From the NCBI GenBank assembly GCA_913050645.1, contig CAJXAG010000003.1, positions 1 to 42,022 of the forward strand: a stretch of DNA of 42,022 bases, written 5' to 3'. The notes below the pieces were generated by a model. It was not told the origin of the DNA. It searched no databases and saw only the letters and a list, made by a program, of their open reading frames with translations. Shown here piece by piece: positions 22,745 to 31,130 of this stretch. Within the stretch, counting starts at the first letter, position 1; every line of letters starts with the position of its first letter. This stretch comes from an uncultured bacterium. GTDB lineage: Bacteria > Patescibacteriota > Minisyncoccia > Phycocordibacterales > UBA918. The translations under genes and the position numbers were made by a program.

Positions 22745-23335
22745 CTATTCCCAATCAGCAGGAAAGCAGTTTTTGTCATAGTATTTTTTCATCACGCAGT
22801 CGTACTGGTGTGCGATGAAGTCCTCGCTCACTACACCTCCCCAAGCGTCAATGCCGACATTGATAATCGGTTGGCCGTTGGGCATATACTGGGTGCGCCA
22901 GATTCCATGGACATGGCCACAGAGGGCCGGTCGCCCATTGAAGTTACTTATGTCGATACAGTCAGTAGGCTTATGTGCCAGCGTATAGATTTTATTGTCT
23001 ACACGTACCACGGATTGCATGTGCACTTCATGAAAAATGGACTGCTCTTGGTTACGCTCGATGAACTCATCAAGGGTAAATGCTTTGTTAGCGTACTCCT
23101 TGTCACCTAGAATGAGAATCTTATGACATTCAGGAAGTCTTTGGAGCGTTCGAAGATCATCAAGTGTAATCCCAATATCACCCAAAAAGACAATTGTGTC
23201 TTCAGATGTAAGCAGGTCTTGGCATTGTTGCAGCCATTCCTCAACCATAACCTCTGTAGGGTGTGGGCGAAGATACGAGTGGGTATTGGGGAGCTGTTGT
23301 TCCCCAACATGCCAGTCGGACGTGAAGTAAATCAT
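22745..23335 (-). CDS. Calcineurin-like metallophosphoesterase
   Basis: The 196-residue protein has the phosphoesterase metal motifs: D7-x-H9 in FTSDWHVGE, GD53 in VFLGDIG, LAHKP, and CGHVHG. The fourth motif, usually GNH(D/E), reads GDKE (77-80), so the catalytic His of that motif is missing or displaced. Family members hydrolyse phosphomono- or diesters with two metal ions. Its ATG overlaps the stop of the upstream deoxyribosyltransferase-like gene (ATGA), so both form one operon, possibly acting on the same nucleotide-type substrate. Confidence 0.82.
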   Translation of the reverse strand: MIYFTSDWHVGEQQLPNTHSYLRPHPTEVMVEEWLQQCQDLLTSEDTIVFLGDIGITLDDLRTLQRLPECHKILILGDKEYANKAFTLDEFIERNQEQSIFHEVHMQSVVRVDNKIYTLAHKPTDCIDISNFNGRPALCGHVHGIWRTQYMPNGQPIINVGIDAWGGVVSEDFIAHQYDCVMKKYYDKNCFPADWE

Positions 23336-23949
23336 GCTGCAGTCCTTCTGCTTTGTAGTGCAATGTTAATTGCTGCATTGACGCTATCTTCGAGTGTTTC
23401 GAAGATAGGTACCTGAGGAACTTTTGTCCGAAGCTCGTACCGCACTGTGTCCCATTCAGGGAACTCAGGATCGGCGCCAATCACAACTCGTAGATCGGGT
23501 TTATGGAACTGGATTGTGGAAATCATTTCACCAAGTTCAAGCATGGTGATTTGTGCATACGATTTCCCTGGATGCTTCTCGTTCTCCGCTTTTTTGCCAA
23601 GAAAGAAGAAGCCACATCCACCAGTGTCTTCAGCTTCGCTTAGACCCATAGCACGGTCGATATAGTAGTTTTCCCAAGCTCTCTGTCGTGGGAAAGTTTC
23701 ATACCGAGGCCAGTCGCGCTCAGCATACTCTGTTGTCTGTTCTGACAATTCGGTCGGTCGAGCAGGACATGCAAAGAAAACATCTTCGTTCATAGTAATT
23801 GCATGTTCAATGGCTCTGCCATGCCAGGGAAACGAATTCCGAATTGGGCCAAGCGAGAAGAGTACCGGCTTACGGGTCGGTATTTTCACCTTGCGACCTG
23901 CGTCTGAAACACCAAACGCGATAGGGAGGTGTATTTGCGTTCGATACAT
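23332..23949 (-). CDS. Nucleoside 2-deoxyribosyltransferase-like protein
   Basis: The start is the ATG at 23949, with AAAGGAGA 7 bases before it; an upstream TTG is less likely. Of the 205 residues, LFSLGPIRNSFPWHGRAIEH resembles the nucleotide-binding start of the family (GPI-x-G/N...W...A). Then come FFACPARPTE, FPRQRAWENYYIDRAM with a likely catalytic Glu, GGCGFFFLGKK and YAQITMLELGE. These fit the Nuc_deoxyri_tr2 group, whose members move sugar groups between bases or cleave N-glycosidic bonds. The assignment is from motif order. It is co-transcribed with the phosphoesterase. Confidence 0.6.
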   Translation of the reverse strand: MYRTQIHLPIAFGVSDAGRKVKIPTRKPVLFSLGPIRNSFPWHGRAIEHAITMNEDVFFACPARPTELSEQTTEYAERDWPRYETFPRQRAWENYYIDRAMGLSEAEDTGGCGFFFLGKKAENEKHPGKSYAQITMLELGEMISTIQFHKPDLRVVIGADPEFPEWDTVRYELRTKVPQVPIFETLEDSVNAAINIALQSRRTAA

Positions 23950-24014
23950 TCTCAATCTCCTTTCTTTGTGAAGTTCTATTCCTGCCGCAACAGTACCATT
24001 TCTTTGCGTTTTGT

Positions 24015-24758
24015 CTATAGACTGCGGCGATTATGCTTGCGCAACTGCCGGAAGAGCATCATAAAGATATCTTTTTGCATTTGCGCAAGTACCGGGTTTT
24101 CAATAATAGTCGCAATAGGTTGGGTGTAGTCGATAAAGGCAATTTTGCTTCCATAGACGATCTGCGATACACCATAGTCAAATGGAAGGTATTCGTCAGG
24201 TACCACCATAAGTGATTCGTCCAATGATGGTTCGCGTGAGGTGGAGTAGGTTGGGTTAGTAATTACGAGGCGTTCAAGCTGAAGCTTGCCACGCTCCTCT
24301 TCGTATCCTTTTGGAAAGCCAACTGACTTTAGCTCATCAACACCTTCCGCACTGTACCGATAGTATGTCTCGCCCTTTTTCAGTGTCAGGAGAATATCTT
24401 CATAGACCGCGTGTACACCTGCTTTACCGTCGAGCCTTCGAACAATCGGCGTTTTATTATCTTGCAGTTGTATGAGTTTTGGGATCACTGTGTCGAGCTC
24501 TTCATGGAGGGAATGAATGCGGTCGCGTAGTCGCTCGGGCGGTTCAGCAGCGTAGTGAATGAGTTTGCCGACACGTCGTTCACTAATAAGACCCTTTTCT
24601 TTCAGGTGGGGAAGGGCACGGTAAATCGCTGGACGGTGGAGTTTGCTTGTGCGCGAAATCTCAGAGATGGTTTGCGTTCCGTACTCAATAAGATCCATAT
24701 AAATGCCCGATTCAGTGTCGGTTAAGCCAAAGTTGGTGAGCAGTTTCTTTAATTCCAT
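24015..24758 (-). CDS. TrmB-family transcriptional regulator
   Basis: Residues 4-75 form a TrmB-type winged helix: LLTNFGLTDTESGIYMDLIE, then TISEISRTSKLHRPAIYRALPHL (taken in parts), and GLISERRVGKL. A coiled linker (LRDRIHSLHEELDTVIPKL) and a C-terminal effector domain follow, with VYEDILLTLKKGETYYRYSA. In archaea TrmB proteins sense sugars; the bacterial CPR versions have unknown ligands. It is divergent from the structured region before flotillin, so it may regulate that region as well as itself. A second TrmB-like gene lies at 38502. Confidence 0.88.
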   Translation of the reverse strand: MELKKLLTNFGLTDTESGIYMDLIEYGTQTISEISRTSKLHRPAIYRALPHLKEKGLISERRVGKLIHYAAEPPERLRDRIHSLHEELDTVIPKLIQLQDNKTPIVRRLDGKAGVHAVYEDILLTLKKGETYYRYSAEGVDELKSVGFPKGYEEERGKLQLERLVITNPTYSTSREPSLDESLMVVPDEYLPFDYGVSQIVYGSKIAFIDYTQPIATIIENPVLAQMQKDIFMMLFRQLRKHNRRSL

Positions 24759-25139
24759 AAATATGTATTTTTATGTTACAACTCTTTTATATCATAAACA
24801 TGGCTAAAAATAAAGCTCTAATACCTAAAAACAGAGTTTTTCACTACACATTGTATTATTTTTTTACACAATTTAACTTAAATATAATATAGTAAGGGTG
24901 TTGGAAAGAAAGAAAGCAAACGAAATCCGACACAGTACATAAACAATTTGTTAAATCTGACAACTGAAGGAAGGTTCCTTGCAAGGCTTTTCTTGGATGA
25001 TGTTTTTGTCAGATTTAGCATCAAAAGAGAAAAGCACTGCAAAGAGCGTTTCCTTCCGGAAACGCTCTTTCGCATGCTGGTGTCATGGTGACAACAGGAG
25101 ACAATGCGAAGCTCTTCACAAGCAAAAGGAGAAATAGCT
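24759..25139 (+). promoter_or_regulatory. Intergenic leader with promoter, repeats and two large hairpins
   Basis: TATAAT at 24883-24888 gives a likely plus-strand promoter. AAATC[C/T]GACA occurs at 24923-24932, 24953-24962 and again at 25269-25278. TAAATCTGACAA (24952-24963) pairs with its inverted copy at 25006-25017, extended to 24949-25020 through a G-U pair. A 13-bp perfect hairpin, AAAGAGCGTTTCC with complement, is at 25041-25070. The inverted copy could pair with either direct copy, which would suit an RNA switch. Confidence 0.5.
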
Positions 25140-25241
25140 ATGGAACTGCTGACAGCACTCTTCATCATAAAGACTGGCGTCATGGCGGTGATCTTGCTGG
25201 GGCTCTGGGTGATGAATCGTTCTTTCAATCAGGCGAGCTGA
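25140..25241 (+). CDS. 33-residue membrane miniprotein
   Basis: AAAAGGAGAAATAGCT directly before ATG 25140 is a strong translation start. The product MELLTALFIIKTGVMAVILL continues GLWVMNRSFNQAS; it is one membrane helix (about 3-25) with a short basic end. The stop codon lies in the loop of a perfect 8-bp hairpin (25231-25250). It is too short for family assignment. It could be a membrane small-protein regulator or toxin-like peptide, but no antitoxin is identified. Confidence 0.6.
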   Translation: MELLTALFIIKTGVMAVILLGLWVMNRSFNQAS

Positions 25242-25250
25242 GGCTCGCCT
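25231..25250 (+). other. Hairpin over the miniprotein stop codon
   Basis: AGGCGAGC and GCTCGCCT form a perfect stem with TGAG loop containing the stop codon. There is no T-run, so it is more likely a 3' stability element than a terminator. Confidence 0.6.
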
Positions 25251-25290
25251 GATAGCTACAATTTCAATAAATCTGACACATTCCTTCAGT

Positions 25291-25313
25291 ACTGCTTGGC
25301 AGCGCCAAGCAGT
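25291..25313 (+). other. 10-bp perfect hairpin after the third AAATCTGACA copy
   Basis: ACTGCTTGGC/GCCAAGCAGT with AGC loop, 12 bases after the repeat at 25269-25278. The role is unknown. Confidence 0.6.
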
Positions 25314-25402
25314 CTTGTGTGGAGTGTTTATGACAAATGCTCTGTGTTATCGCAGGTTCACCTGATGGATAGCGCGTTCTTTAAAGCTTCAAGGCGGTAG
25401 TC

Positions 25403-25430
25403 TTGACATATCAGTTATTTTGTTCATAAT
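25403..25430 (+). promoter_or_regulatory. Promoter of the flotillin gene
   Basis: TTGACA (25403-25408), a 16-base spacer and CATAAT (25425-25430). It predicts a 5' leader of about 40 bases before the ATG at 25478. Confidence 0.65.
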
Positions 25431-25477
25431 TTTGCGCAGACTAACGAAGATCCTCAAAAGAGAAAAGGAAAACGAAA

Positions 25478-26899
25478 ATGGAAATGTTTCTTTCAAGTGC
25501 TGTTTGGGTGACGGCTGTTGTTGTCATCCTTCTGGTTGTTACGCTGGGTATCTCTATCTGGCTACGTACTGTTGTGCCCACAAACCGTGTACATGTGGTG
25601 CAGTCCGCAAAGCGAACAACGTCCTATGGCGGTGTTGCAGAAACCAACCAAGGCAACGTCTACTGGGTCTGGCCCTCGTGGGTGCCGCGGTTTGGTGTGA
25701 CGGTTATCGATCTGCCGATCTCTAACTTCGACTTGTCGCTCAATGCCTATGAGGCATACGACAAAAACCGTGTGCCGTTCGTTGTTGATGTAGTGGCCTT
25801 CTTTCGTATTACCGATACGGACAAGGCAGCGCGTCGTGTGAAGACGATCGAGGAGCTGCAAGATCAACTGAACAAAATCGTGCAGGGTGCAGTGCGTAAA
25901 GTACTTGCTTCTGACGAGATTGACTCGATTATGCTCGAACGTGCAAAGTTCGGCGACATGTTCACCGACGAGGTTGCCGGTCAGCTCGAAGAGTGGGGTG
26001 TTGAGTCAGTCAAAGCGATGGAACTGATGGACATCCGTGACTCGAATGGCAGCAATGTCATCGAGAACATCATGGCAAAACAGACATCGTTCATCGACAT
26101 GGAAAGTCGGACCGAGGTTGCAACCAACAAGAAGAAGGCTGAAACTGCGGAAATCGAAGCTCAACAGGAGATCGATGTTCGTCAGCAAGAGGCCGAACAG
26201 GTCGTGGGTGAACGGACTGCGGAAAAAGACAAAGCAGTCGGTATCGCGACAGAGCAATCTCAACAGGAAGTTCTGACCGAACAGCGTGAGACCACCGATC
26301 GTCAGATGGAGGTTCGCCGCGTTGAAGAGGTTAAAACTGCCGAGATCGAACGTGACAAGGAAATCGTTGCGGCCGATCAGGAAAAGCAGACAACAGTTAT
26401 TGTTGCTGACGGTAAGCTCGAAGCTGAGCGCCGTGAGGCAACAGGTATCGAAGTTGTTGGTACAGCGAAAGCTGCTGCCGAGCAGGCCATGCAGATGGCC
26501 CCGGTTGAAGCGAAAATTGCGCTTGCCAAGGAAATCGGTACGAACCCCGCCTTCCAGGCATACCTGCAGGTTATCGAAGCAGTTGCTGCTCAAAAAGAGA
26601 TCGGCATCGCTCAGGCCGCAGCGCTGGTTGAGGCTGACCTGAAGGTCATTGCCAACACCGGTGATGCCTCGAAAGGGGCTGGTCTGATTGGTGGTGTGCT
26701 TAGCTCGCAAGGCGGCACCAACTTGGCTGCTTCGCTTGAGGCGCTTGCCAATACACCGATGGGTAAAGGGATGCTGGACAAGTTCGGCATCACCCCTGAG
26801 GAGGCTGTTGTGGCAGTTCAAAATCTTCCGAAAGCCGAGACTTCTGAAGTAGAAGATGAGACTGACTCTGATCCTTCTGACGAAGCTCCGCAGTCGTAA
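25478..26899 (+). CDS. Flotillin-like SPFH/Band 7 membrane scaffold protein
   Basis: The 473-residue protein has an N-terminal membrane helix (about 8-29), then an SPFH domain with VPTNRVHVVQSAKRTTSYGG, VPFVVDVVAFFRITD and IQELQ-type helices (residues ~35-200). A long Glu/Ala-rich coiled coil follows (~200-340), as in the flotillin 'EA' repeats. The C-terminal region includes ALAKEIGTNPAFQAYLQVIE and a Gly/Ser-rich linker, then an acidic tail. Flotillins form rings or domains in the membrane and organise signalling or lipid areas. Its DNA is visibly richer in G and C than its neighbours, and it stands alone with its own promoter and terminator, which suggests transfer. No NfeD partner gene is adjacent. 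Confidence 0.92.
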   Translation: MEMFLSSAVWVTAVVVILLVVTLGISIWLRTVVPTNRVHVVQSAKRTTSYGGVAETNQGNVYWVWPSWVPRFGVTVIDLPISNFDLSLNAYEAYDKNRVPFVVDVVAFFRITDTDKAARRVKTIEELQDQLNKIVQGAVRKVLASDEIDSIMLERAKFGDMFTDEVAGQLEEWGVESVKAMELMDIRDSNGSNVIENIMAKQTSFIDMESRTEVATNKKKAETAEIEAQQEIDVRQQEAEQVVGERTAEKDKAVGIATEQSQQEVLTEQRETTDRQMEVRRVEEVKTAEIERDKEIVAADQEKQTTVIVADGKLEAERREATGIEVVGTAKAAAEQAMQMAPVEAKIALAKEIGTNPAFQAYLQVIEAVAAQKEIGIAQAAALVEADLKVIANTGDASKGAGLIGGVLSSQGGTNLAASLEALANTPMGKGMLDKFGITPEEAVVAVQNLPKAETSEVEDETDSDPSDEAPQS

Positions 26900-26917
26900 G
26901 ACTGCAACAACAAAAAC

Positions 26918-26943
26918 AACCCTAGCGAAATTTCGCTAGGGTT
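26918..26943. terminator. Bidirectional terminator, perfect 26-bp palindrome
   Basis: AACCCTAGCGAAA is followed directly by its reverse complement. T-runs follow on both strands, serving flotillin and the convergent hypothetical gene. Confidence 0.88.
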
Positions 26944-26948
26944 TTCTT

Positions 26949-27296
26949 TTATGAGGGTTTATGTTCTGACATAACCATACCTTGGTGTGGCTGGAGTAAA
27001 ACTACAAAATGTATGGGGTGTAGCTCTGGTAGGGTACTGATTTTTTGTGTAAGTTGGTCACTGTGTTCTTTTGCTTTTTGCATAACACGCGATCCAGCAG
27101 TGATGCTGAAAATGAGCCCGTCGATGTTTGATGCAATTTCTTGGTCCTGCGGGCTAATCGGTTCTGGGATTACCTTTATGTTTTCTTCTGGGTAACCAAA
27201 TTCGTTTGCGACCAATGTTTCAATGTTGGTTATATTGACCTTAAGTGCGTCACGTATTGTTTGATCCTCAAAGAAAGTTACTCTCACATGTGGCAT
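26949..27296 (-). CDS. Hypothetical protein with MPHVRV start
   Basis: AAAGGAGC with good spacing precedes ATG 27296. The 115-residue product begins MPHVRVTFFEDQTIRDAL, with an N-terminal Pro after Met as in small tautomerases (4-oxalocrotonate type). The rest (ENIKVIPEPISPQDQEIASN and IHFVVLLQPHQGMV) could form two beta-alpha-beta units. A tautomerase-like fold is only a suggestion. No signal peptide is present. It is a single gene between two terminators. Confidence 0.6.
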   Translation of the reverse strand: MPHVRVTFFEDQTIRDALKVNITNIETLVANEFGYPEENIKVIPEPISPQDQEIASNIDGLIFSITAGSRVMQKAKEHSDQLTQKISTLPELHPIHFVVLLQPHQGMVMSEHKPS

Positions 27297-27364
27297 TGCT
27301 TGCTCCTTTGTGTACTATTTATATTGAACACTACTACGAAAGATATATTTGTCGATAGTATCGA

Positions 27365-27399
27365 AAGAAAAACCCTGGCTGCTAGCCAGGGTTTTTCTT
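27365..27399 (-). terminator. Terminator after GMP reductase
   Basis: A perfect 16-bp stem (27365-27380 with 27384-27399, loop GCT) with core AACCCTGGCT/AGCCAGGGTT and T-runs in both directions. Confidence 0.88.
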
Positions 27400-28468
27400 A
27401 GTTACCGGTATCGAACTGCTCGAGATAGGTAGTGAGTTGTTTATTTACTCGTACAAATGTAGTTCGTTTTGAGAACTCTTTGAGTTTTCGTGCACCTATA
27501 TATGTACCTGTGCTACGTAGTGACCCGAAGAGATCTTGCAGGTAGTGTGCAATGTCGCCTTTGTATGGCATGAGCACTTCGCGACCTTCGCTTGCACGGT
27601 GCTTCTCTTTCTTTCCATAAAATGTTTCCAGCGCTTTGTTTGAAGAAGATCCGAAGTATTCTTTATACTTCTTTCCATTTTTCTCAACAATCTCTCCAGC
27701 GCTTTGATCGTATCCTGAGAACATTGAACCAAACATATTAAAATCAGCTCCTGCGCAAAATGCTTTCGCGACACAAGAAGGAAACTGTTGTCCACCGTCA
27801 GCGATTACTAATCCGTATCCTTGGTCATTGTCGATACCATGTGCCGCATCTGCACACTCGATTACTGCGGATAGCTGTGGGTAGCCCACACCGGTCATTC
27901 GGCGCGTAGTGCACGCTGAGCCGGGCCCAATACCTACTTTCACAATATCGGCACCATTAAGAATGATTTCTTCTGTGATTTCATTGGTTACCACATTACC
28001 CGCGATGATGATGTGCTCGGGGCAGAGTGTTCGCAGTTCGCGTATTTTTTCTAGGAATACTTCAAGGTATCCATTAGGGATATCGATGCAGATGAATGAG
28101 AAATGCTTCATAAGGTCCGCAGCAATCATTGCATGCAACTTTTCGAAGTCTTCTGCTCGGGTACCAAGAGTGTACACAACGTAATCTGGATTGGTAAAGT
28201 CAGCAAAAAACTTTTTAAAGTCTTCTACATCATAGTATTTATGAAAGGTAGTGATCATTTTATGTGGCGCAAGTGTTTGTGCCATTTCAAAAGTGCCACA
28301 AGTCGCCATGTTGGCGGTCATGATCGGGATACCGGTCCATTTTTTAGGGGAGTGATAAAAGGAAAAGGTCCGCTCCAGCTGCACCTCTTTACGTGAGGTC
28401 AACGTACTTCGCTTTGGGCGAAGGAGGACATCGCTATAATCTAGCTTTAAATCTTCTTCAATTCGCAT
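27398..28468 (-). CDS. guaC: GMP reductase
   Basis: The start is ATG 28468; eight upstream codons in frame are less likely. The 356-residue protein is close to the usual GuaC length. It has LDYSDVLLRPKRSTLTSRKE at the start, IPIMTANMATCGTFEMA, the NADP-binding GADIVKVGIGPGSACTTRRM with the catalytic Cys, and TGVGYPQLSAVIECADAA. ADGG and GSMFSGYDQSAGE bind the phosphate. No CBS domain is present, as expected for GuaC and unlike IMP dehydrogenase. It reduces GMP to IMP, a purine salvage step that fits a host-dependent bacterium. Confidence 0.9.
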   Translation of the reverse strand: MRIEEDLKLDYSDVLLRPKRSTLTSRKEVQLERTFSFYHSPKKWTGIPIMTANMATCGTFEMAQTLAPHKMITTFHKYYDVEDFKKFFADFTNPDYVVYTLGTRAEDFEKLHAMIAADLMKHFSFICIDIPNGYLEVFLEKIRELRTLCPEHIIIAGNVVTNEITEEIILNGADIVKVGIGPGSACTTRRMTGVGYPQLSAVIECADAAHGIDNDQGYGLVIADGGQQFPSCVAKAFCAGADFNMFGSMFSGYDQSAGEIVEKNGKKYKEYFGSSSNKALETFYGKKEKHRASEGREVLMPYKGDIAHYLQDLFGSLRSTGTYIGARKLKEFSKRTTFVRVNKQLTTYLEQFDTGN

Positions 28469-28510
28469 ACCTGCCAAGTGTAGCAGATGCATGTGGTCTG
28501 TCTATGAAAT

Positions 28511-28538
28511 AAACCCTGACGGAAGCCCGTCAGGGTTT
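28511..28538 (-). terminator. Terminator after the alpha/beta hydrolase
   Basis: AAACCCTGACGG/CCGTCAGGGTTT with AAGC loop, 9 bases beyond the hydrolase stop; it also lies just before the guaC promoter region. Confidence 0.88.
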
Positions 28539-28546
28539 TTCTGTGT

Positions 28547-29548
28547 TTAGTGTGCGTCAGCTTCGATAATCTGCCGCAATACACCCGGCCGTTCGATACC
28601 CAGTGCGGTGTGTCCCGCACCTTCACGAACAAACGAGGCCCATGCGTCAATCAGTGCAAACAGGTCACCACCACCATTTCCGTGATCGCGCAGCAGATAC
28701 TCATGGTACTCACGGGGAGTAAACAGTCGGTCGCTGTGTCCACTTAAGAGTGTAACTCGCACTGGTGTTGATTTTAGGTACAGCAGCAGTGTGCCAACAT
28801 CTGCTTTGATACCCTCGGGCACCTCATCAGTCAATCGCCAGATAGACTTTTGCGCGAAGTTGCGCATAAACGTACGTCCAGCGCGACCTGACGGTTCCAG
28901 TAGTTGCGTGTCACCTCGCAAGACCTGGCCGGCAATGTCGGTCATTTGATCAAATGCCTGGTGTGCAAACTTCGCCGCAATCAGAAAAGTGTCTTGGTCT
29001 TTTTGAAATCCCTCGGGGTTGACCAGGGTAAGGGTGGGTACGTGTTTAGCATGCAGTGCCGCAACGTGTGTTGCGAGCATACCTCCCTGCGAGTGTCCCA
29101 CTAGATGATACTGATTGGCGTCGAGTTGGTCTAGTAAGGCGTCAAGAGCAAATACTTTGCGCAATACCACGTCAGGCACCGTGTATGTACCTTGGAATTG
29201 CGCATGCATTTCAGACAGTGGTCCTGTGTATCCATAGATCGGATTCACAAATACCGTCACGTATCCCTTGTGGTAGAAATCAAAGAGTTCGCCAGCGTAT
29301 GCATGTACCCCCTGGGAAAACCCACCAATCAAAACGATAGGTTTGTCATGAAGTATTTCCTCAGGAATGATGATGGTGTAGACGTCATCACAATGCTCAA
29401 GCTGGATACCTCGCTCAACTTCTATTTGTTCAACAAAGTCATGTGCGTGTTCGATCTGCTGTGCAACATCCTTTGAAAGTTCTTTGCGCAGCAGCATTTT
29501 GCGGATAGTCATGACGGGATTGTATAGCAACTCCTTAAGTTTGGTCAC
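28547..29548 (-). CDS. Alpha/beta hydrolase
   Basis: The start is GTG 29548, fixed by AGGAGG six bases upstream. The 333-residue protein has an alpha/beta-hydrolase core: IVLIGGFSQGVHAYAG (oxyanion region), the nucleophile elbow LVGHSQGG, Asp in LLSGHSDRLFTP and His in GAGHTAL, giving a complete Ser-Asp-His triad. An N-terminal helical region of about 60 residues precedes the core. There is no signal peptide, so it is probably cytoplasmic. The substrate is unknown; an esterase or lipase activity is the simplest guess. Confidence 0.88.
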   Translation of the reverse strand: MTKLKELLYNPVMTIRKMLLRKELSKDVAQQIEHAHDFVEQIEVERGIQLEHCDDVYTIIIPEEILHDKPIVLIGGFSQGVHAYAGELFDFYHKGYVTVFVNPIYGYTGPLSEMHAQFQGTYTVPDVVLRKVFALDALLDQLDANQYHLVGHSQGGMLATHVAALHAKHVPTLTLVNPEGFQKDQDTFLIAAKFAHQAFDQMTDIAGQVLRGDTQLLEPSGRAGRTFMRNFAQKSIWRLTDEVPEGIKADVGTLLLYLKSTPVRVTLLSGHSDRLFTPREYHEYLLRDHGNGGGDLFALIDAWASFVREGAGHTALGIERPGVLRQIIEADAH

Positions 29549-29681
29549 TGTGTACCTCCTGTAAAGAACAGTTTTATGAACAGTATCAGGAATTGTATGT
29601 TTGTCTATATTTTGCGTATGTGCTGCAAATGGCTACATTGCGCATGCTACGATAACAGTACTAGTACATAACAACATATAT

Positions 29682-30725
29682 ATGAAGTCTCAAAAGCAGT
29701 CATTAAAAGAAAAAGTGATAGGAAAGCTTAAACAGTATGGTGTGCCAGGCTTGGCAGTGGTCGGAGCACTTGCGCTGCTCATGGTGGTGTTTGGAGGTTT
29801 CAATTCGTTCCACCCGTCTGGTATCGGTTTTTCTGACAGTGCGACTGTTCAAAATATGCCGGGTGTTCCGTCGATGGGTAGAGGGGGTTCGTTTGGTGCC
29901 GAGAAGATGTTCTATGCTGAAGAGATGGCGATTGAGGGTGGTTATATACAACCCATTCCAGACCCGTCTCCATACGTACCAGAGCTAGAAAAGTATGAGA
30001 CAACTGACTATCGGGTGAGCGCACGTACCCGACAGTTCGATGAAGCGTGTAGCCTACTTCGTGCCCTGAAGGCTGACACGCGTATCGACTTTAAGAGTAT
30101 TTCTGAAGGACTCAATCGCTGTTCAGGAACCTTCTATGCAGATGAAGCGCAGTCTGCGTGGGTACTTGATAAGCTGAATGGCATTGCAGGTGTAGAGATA
30201 AATCGCCAGACCGTATCGGTTACCCGACATCGAGAAAATCTCCAGACTGAAGCAGGAGTACTTCGTGAACAGCTTGCAGTGGTCGAGCGTACGCTTACGC
30301 AGGCAGAATCGCAGTACGAAGAGATTACTGAAGTTGCTCGTGTCGCAAGTGACGCAAGTGCACTTACTGAAGCGATTCGTGATAAGTTGTCGATGATTAA
30401 AACGCTTAACAACGAACGTATTCAGCTACTTGCACGTTTGCGTAGCATCAGTCAGCAGTCGTCTGACCTTGAAGAACGCATCGGTGTAGTGGCGTTTTCA
30501 GCTTCCTTCACACGGTCATACCCGGTAGATCTTGATGAAAACTCACGCAAGTGGGAAGCGGCATGGGAGAACCTGAACGATGCGTTTATAGACTTCATGA
30601 TGGCGTTTACAGTCAACCTCGGTATCTTTCTTCTGAAGGTGATTCAGTATGTAGTGTACGGTTTGATTCTCTTAGTCTTCGTACGAGTGGGATATCGTGT
30701 CGTACGCCGATTGTGGCAGATCTAA
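29682..30725 (+). CDS. DUF4349 domain membrane protein
   Basis: The start is ATG 29682 (28 codons into the longest frame). The 347-residue protein has a membrane helix at about 25-43, a Gly/Pro/Ser linker, then a DUF4349 domain. Its central coiled coil (TRHRENLQTEAGVLREQLAV, then VERTLTQAESQYEEI) is flanked by ERIGVVAFSASFTRSYP, and a C-terminal hydrophobic helix (~315-340) precedes a basic end (RRLWQI). That is the usual DUF4349 layout. The function is unknown. It is divergent from the hydrolase gene. Confidence 0.8.
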   Translation: MKSQKQSLKEKVIGKLKQYGVPGLAVVGALALLMVVFGGFNSFHPSGIGFSDSATVQNMPGVPSMGRGGSFGAEKMFYAEEMAIEGGYIQPIPDPSPYVPELEKYETTDYRVSARTRQFDEACSLLRALKADTRIDFKSISEGLNRCSGTFYADEAQSAWVLDKLNGIAGVEINRQTVSVTRHRENLQTEAGVLREQLAVVERTLTQAESQYEEITEVARVASDASALTEAIRDKLSMIKTLNNERIQLLARLRSISQQSSDLEERIGVVAFSASFTRSYPVDLDENSRKWEAAWENLNDAFIDFMMAFTVNLGIFLLKVIQYVVYGLILLVFVRVGYRVVRRLWQI

Positions 30726-30735
30726 AACCTGCCAA

Positions 30736-30927
30736 CTAGCGTTGCACAAAAGAAAAAAACCGCGCACGTTCCATGCGCGGTTTTTCTGTTCGAAGTACGA
30801 AATATTGGCAGTGATAACTAGATGTTCCCCAGTCAGACGGATCGTGAGCATCATAGCCGAGACACCTTGTTTGAATATATTCACTTTCGATCTGGATTTC
30901 GTACCTCTCGATCTCTGGCCACTTCAC
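30736..30927 (-). CDS. Possible small hypothetical protein
   Basis: From GTG 30927, with AAAGG five bases before it, a 63-residue frame reads KWPEIERYEIQIESEYIQTR and then CLGYDAHDPSDWG, protein-like and with few rare codons. Its last 15 residues are encoded by the terminator of the DUF4349 gene, which is unusual. It may be a real gene or the remnant of one; the frame stays open further upstream without an ATG. Confidence 0.4.
   Translation of the reverse strand: MKWPEIERYEIQIESEYIQTRCLGYDAHDPSDWGTSSYHCQYFVLRTEKPRMERARFFSFVQR
30755..30785 (+). terminator. Terminator after the DUF4349 gene
   Basis: AAAAACCGCGCA/TGCGCGGTTTTT stem with CGTTCCA loop. Confidence 0.88.
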
Positions 30928-31032
30928 CCGAACCTTTAGCCTACAAAGATGCTTAGTTTTAGAGGGGGAGAATATGTTGTTTCTGCAGGTTTTTTGAGCT
31001 TGTCGCGTACGTTATACACAGTGCCATAAATG

Positions 31033-31083
31033 CATAGATAGACATCTATGTGTAGAATGTAATTCCATAGATACTCGTCTATG
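31033..31083 (+). promoter_or_regulatory. Two palindromes upstream of nrdD, candidate operator
   Basis: CATAGAT-N4-ATCTATG (31033-31050) and CATAGA-N6-TCTATG (31066-31083) have centres 33 bases apart, close to three helical turns. The second ends in TATGAT, which could be the -10 box of the operon. They differ from the usual NrdR box. Confidence 0.5.
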
Positions 31084-31130
31084 ATACCACACTCCACAGT
31101 GGTGATTTTGTCAGCACTAAATTACAACGA

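Noticed and set aside
26006..26821. A 271-residue minus-strand frame
   Set aside because: It is the antisense of the flotillin coiled coil; the plus frame has recognisable SPFH domains.
31020..31090. NrdR box before nrdD
   Set aside because: The palindromes do not fit the ACA-C-x-ATAT-type NrdR consensus, and no nrdR gene is in the window.
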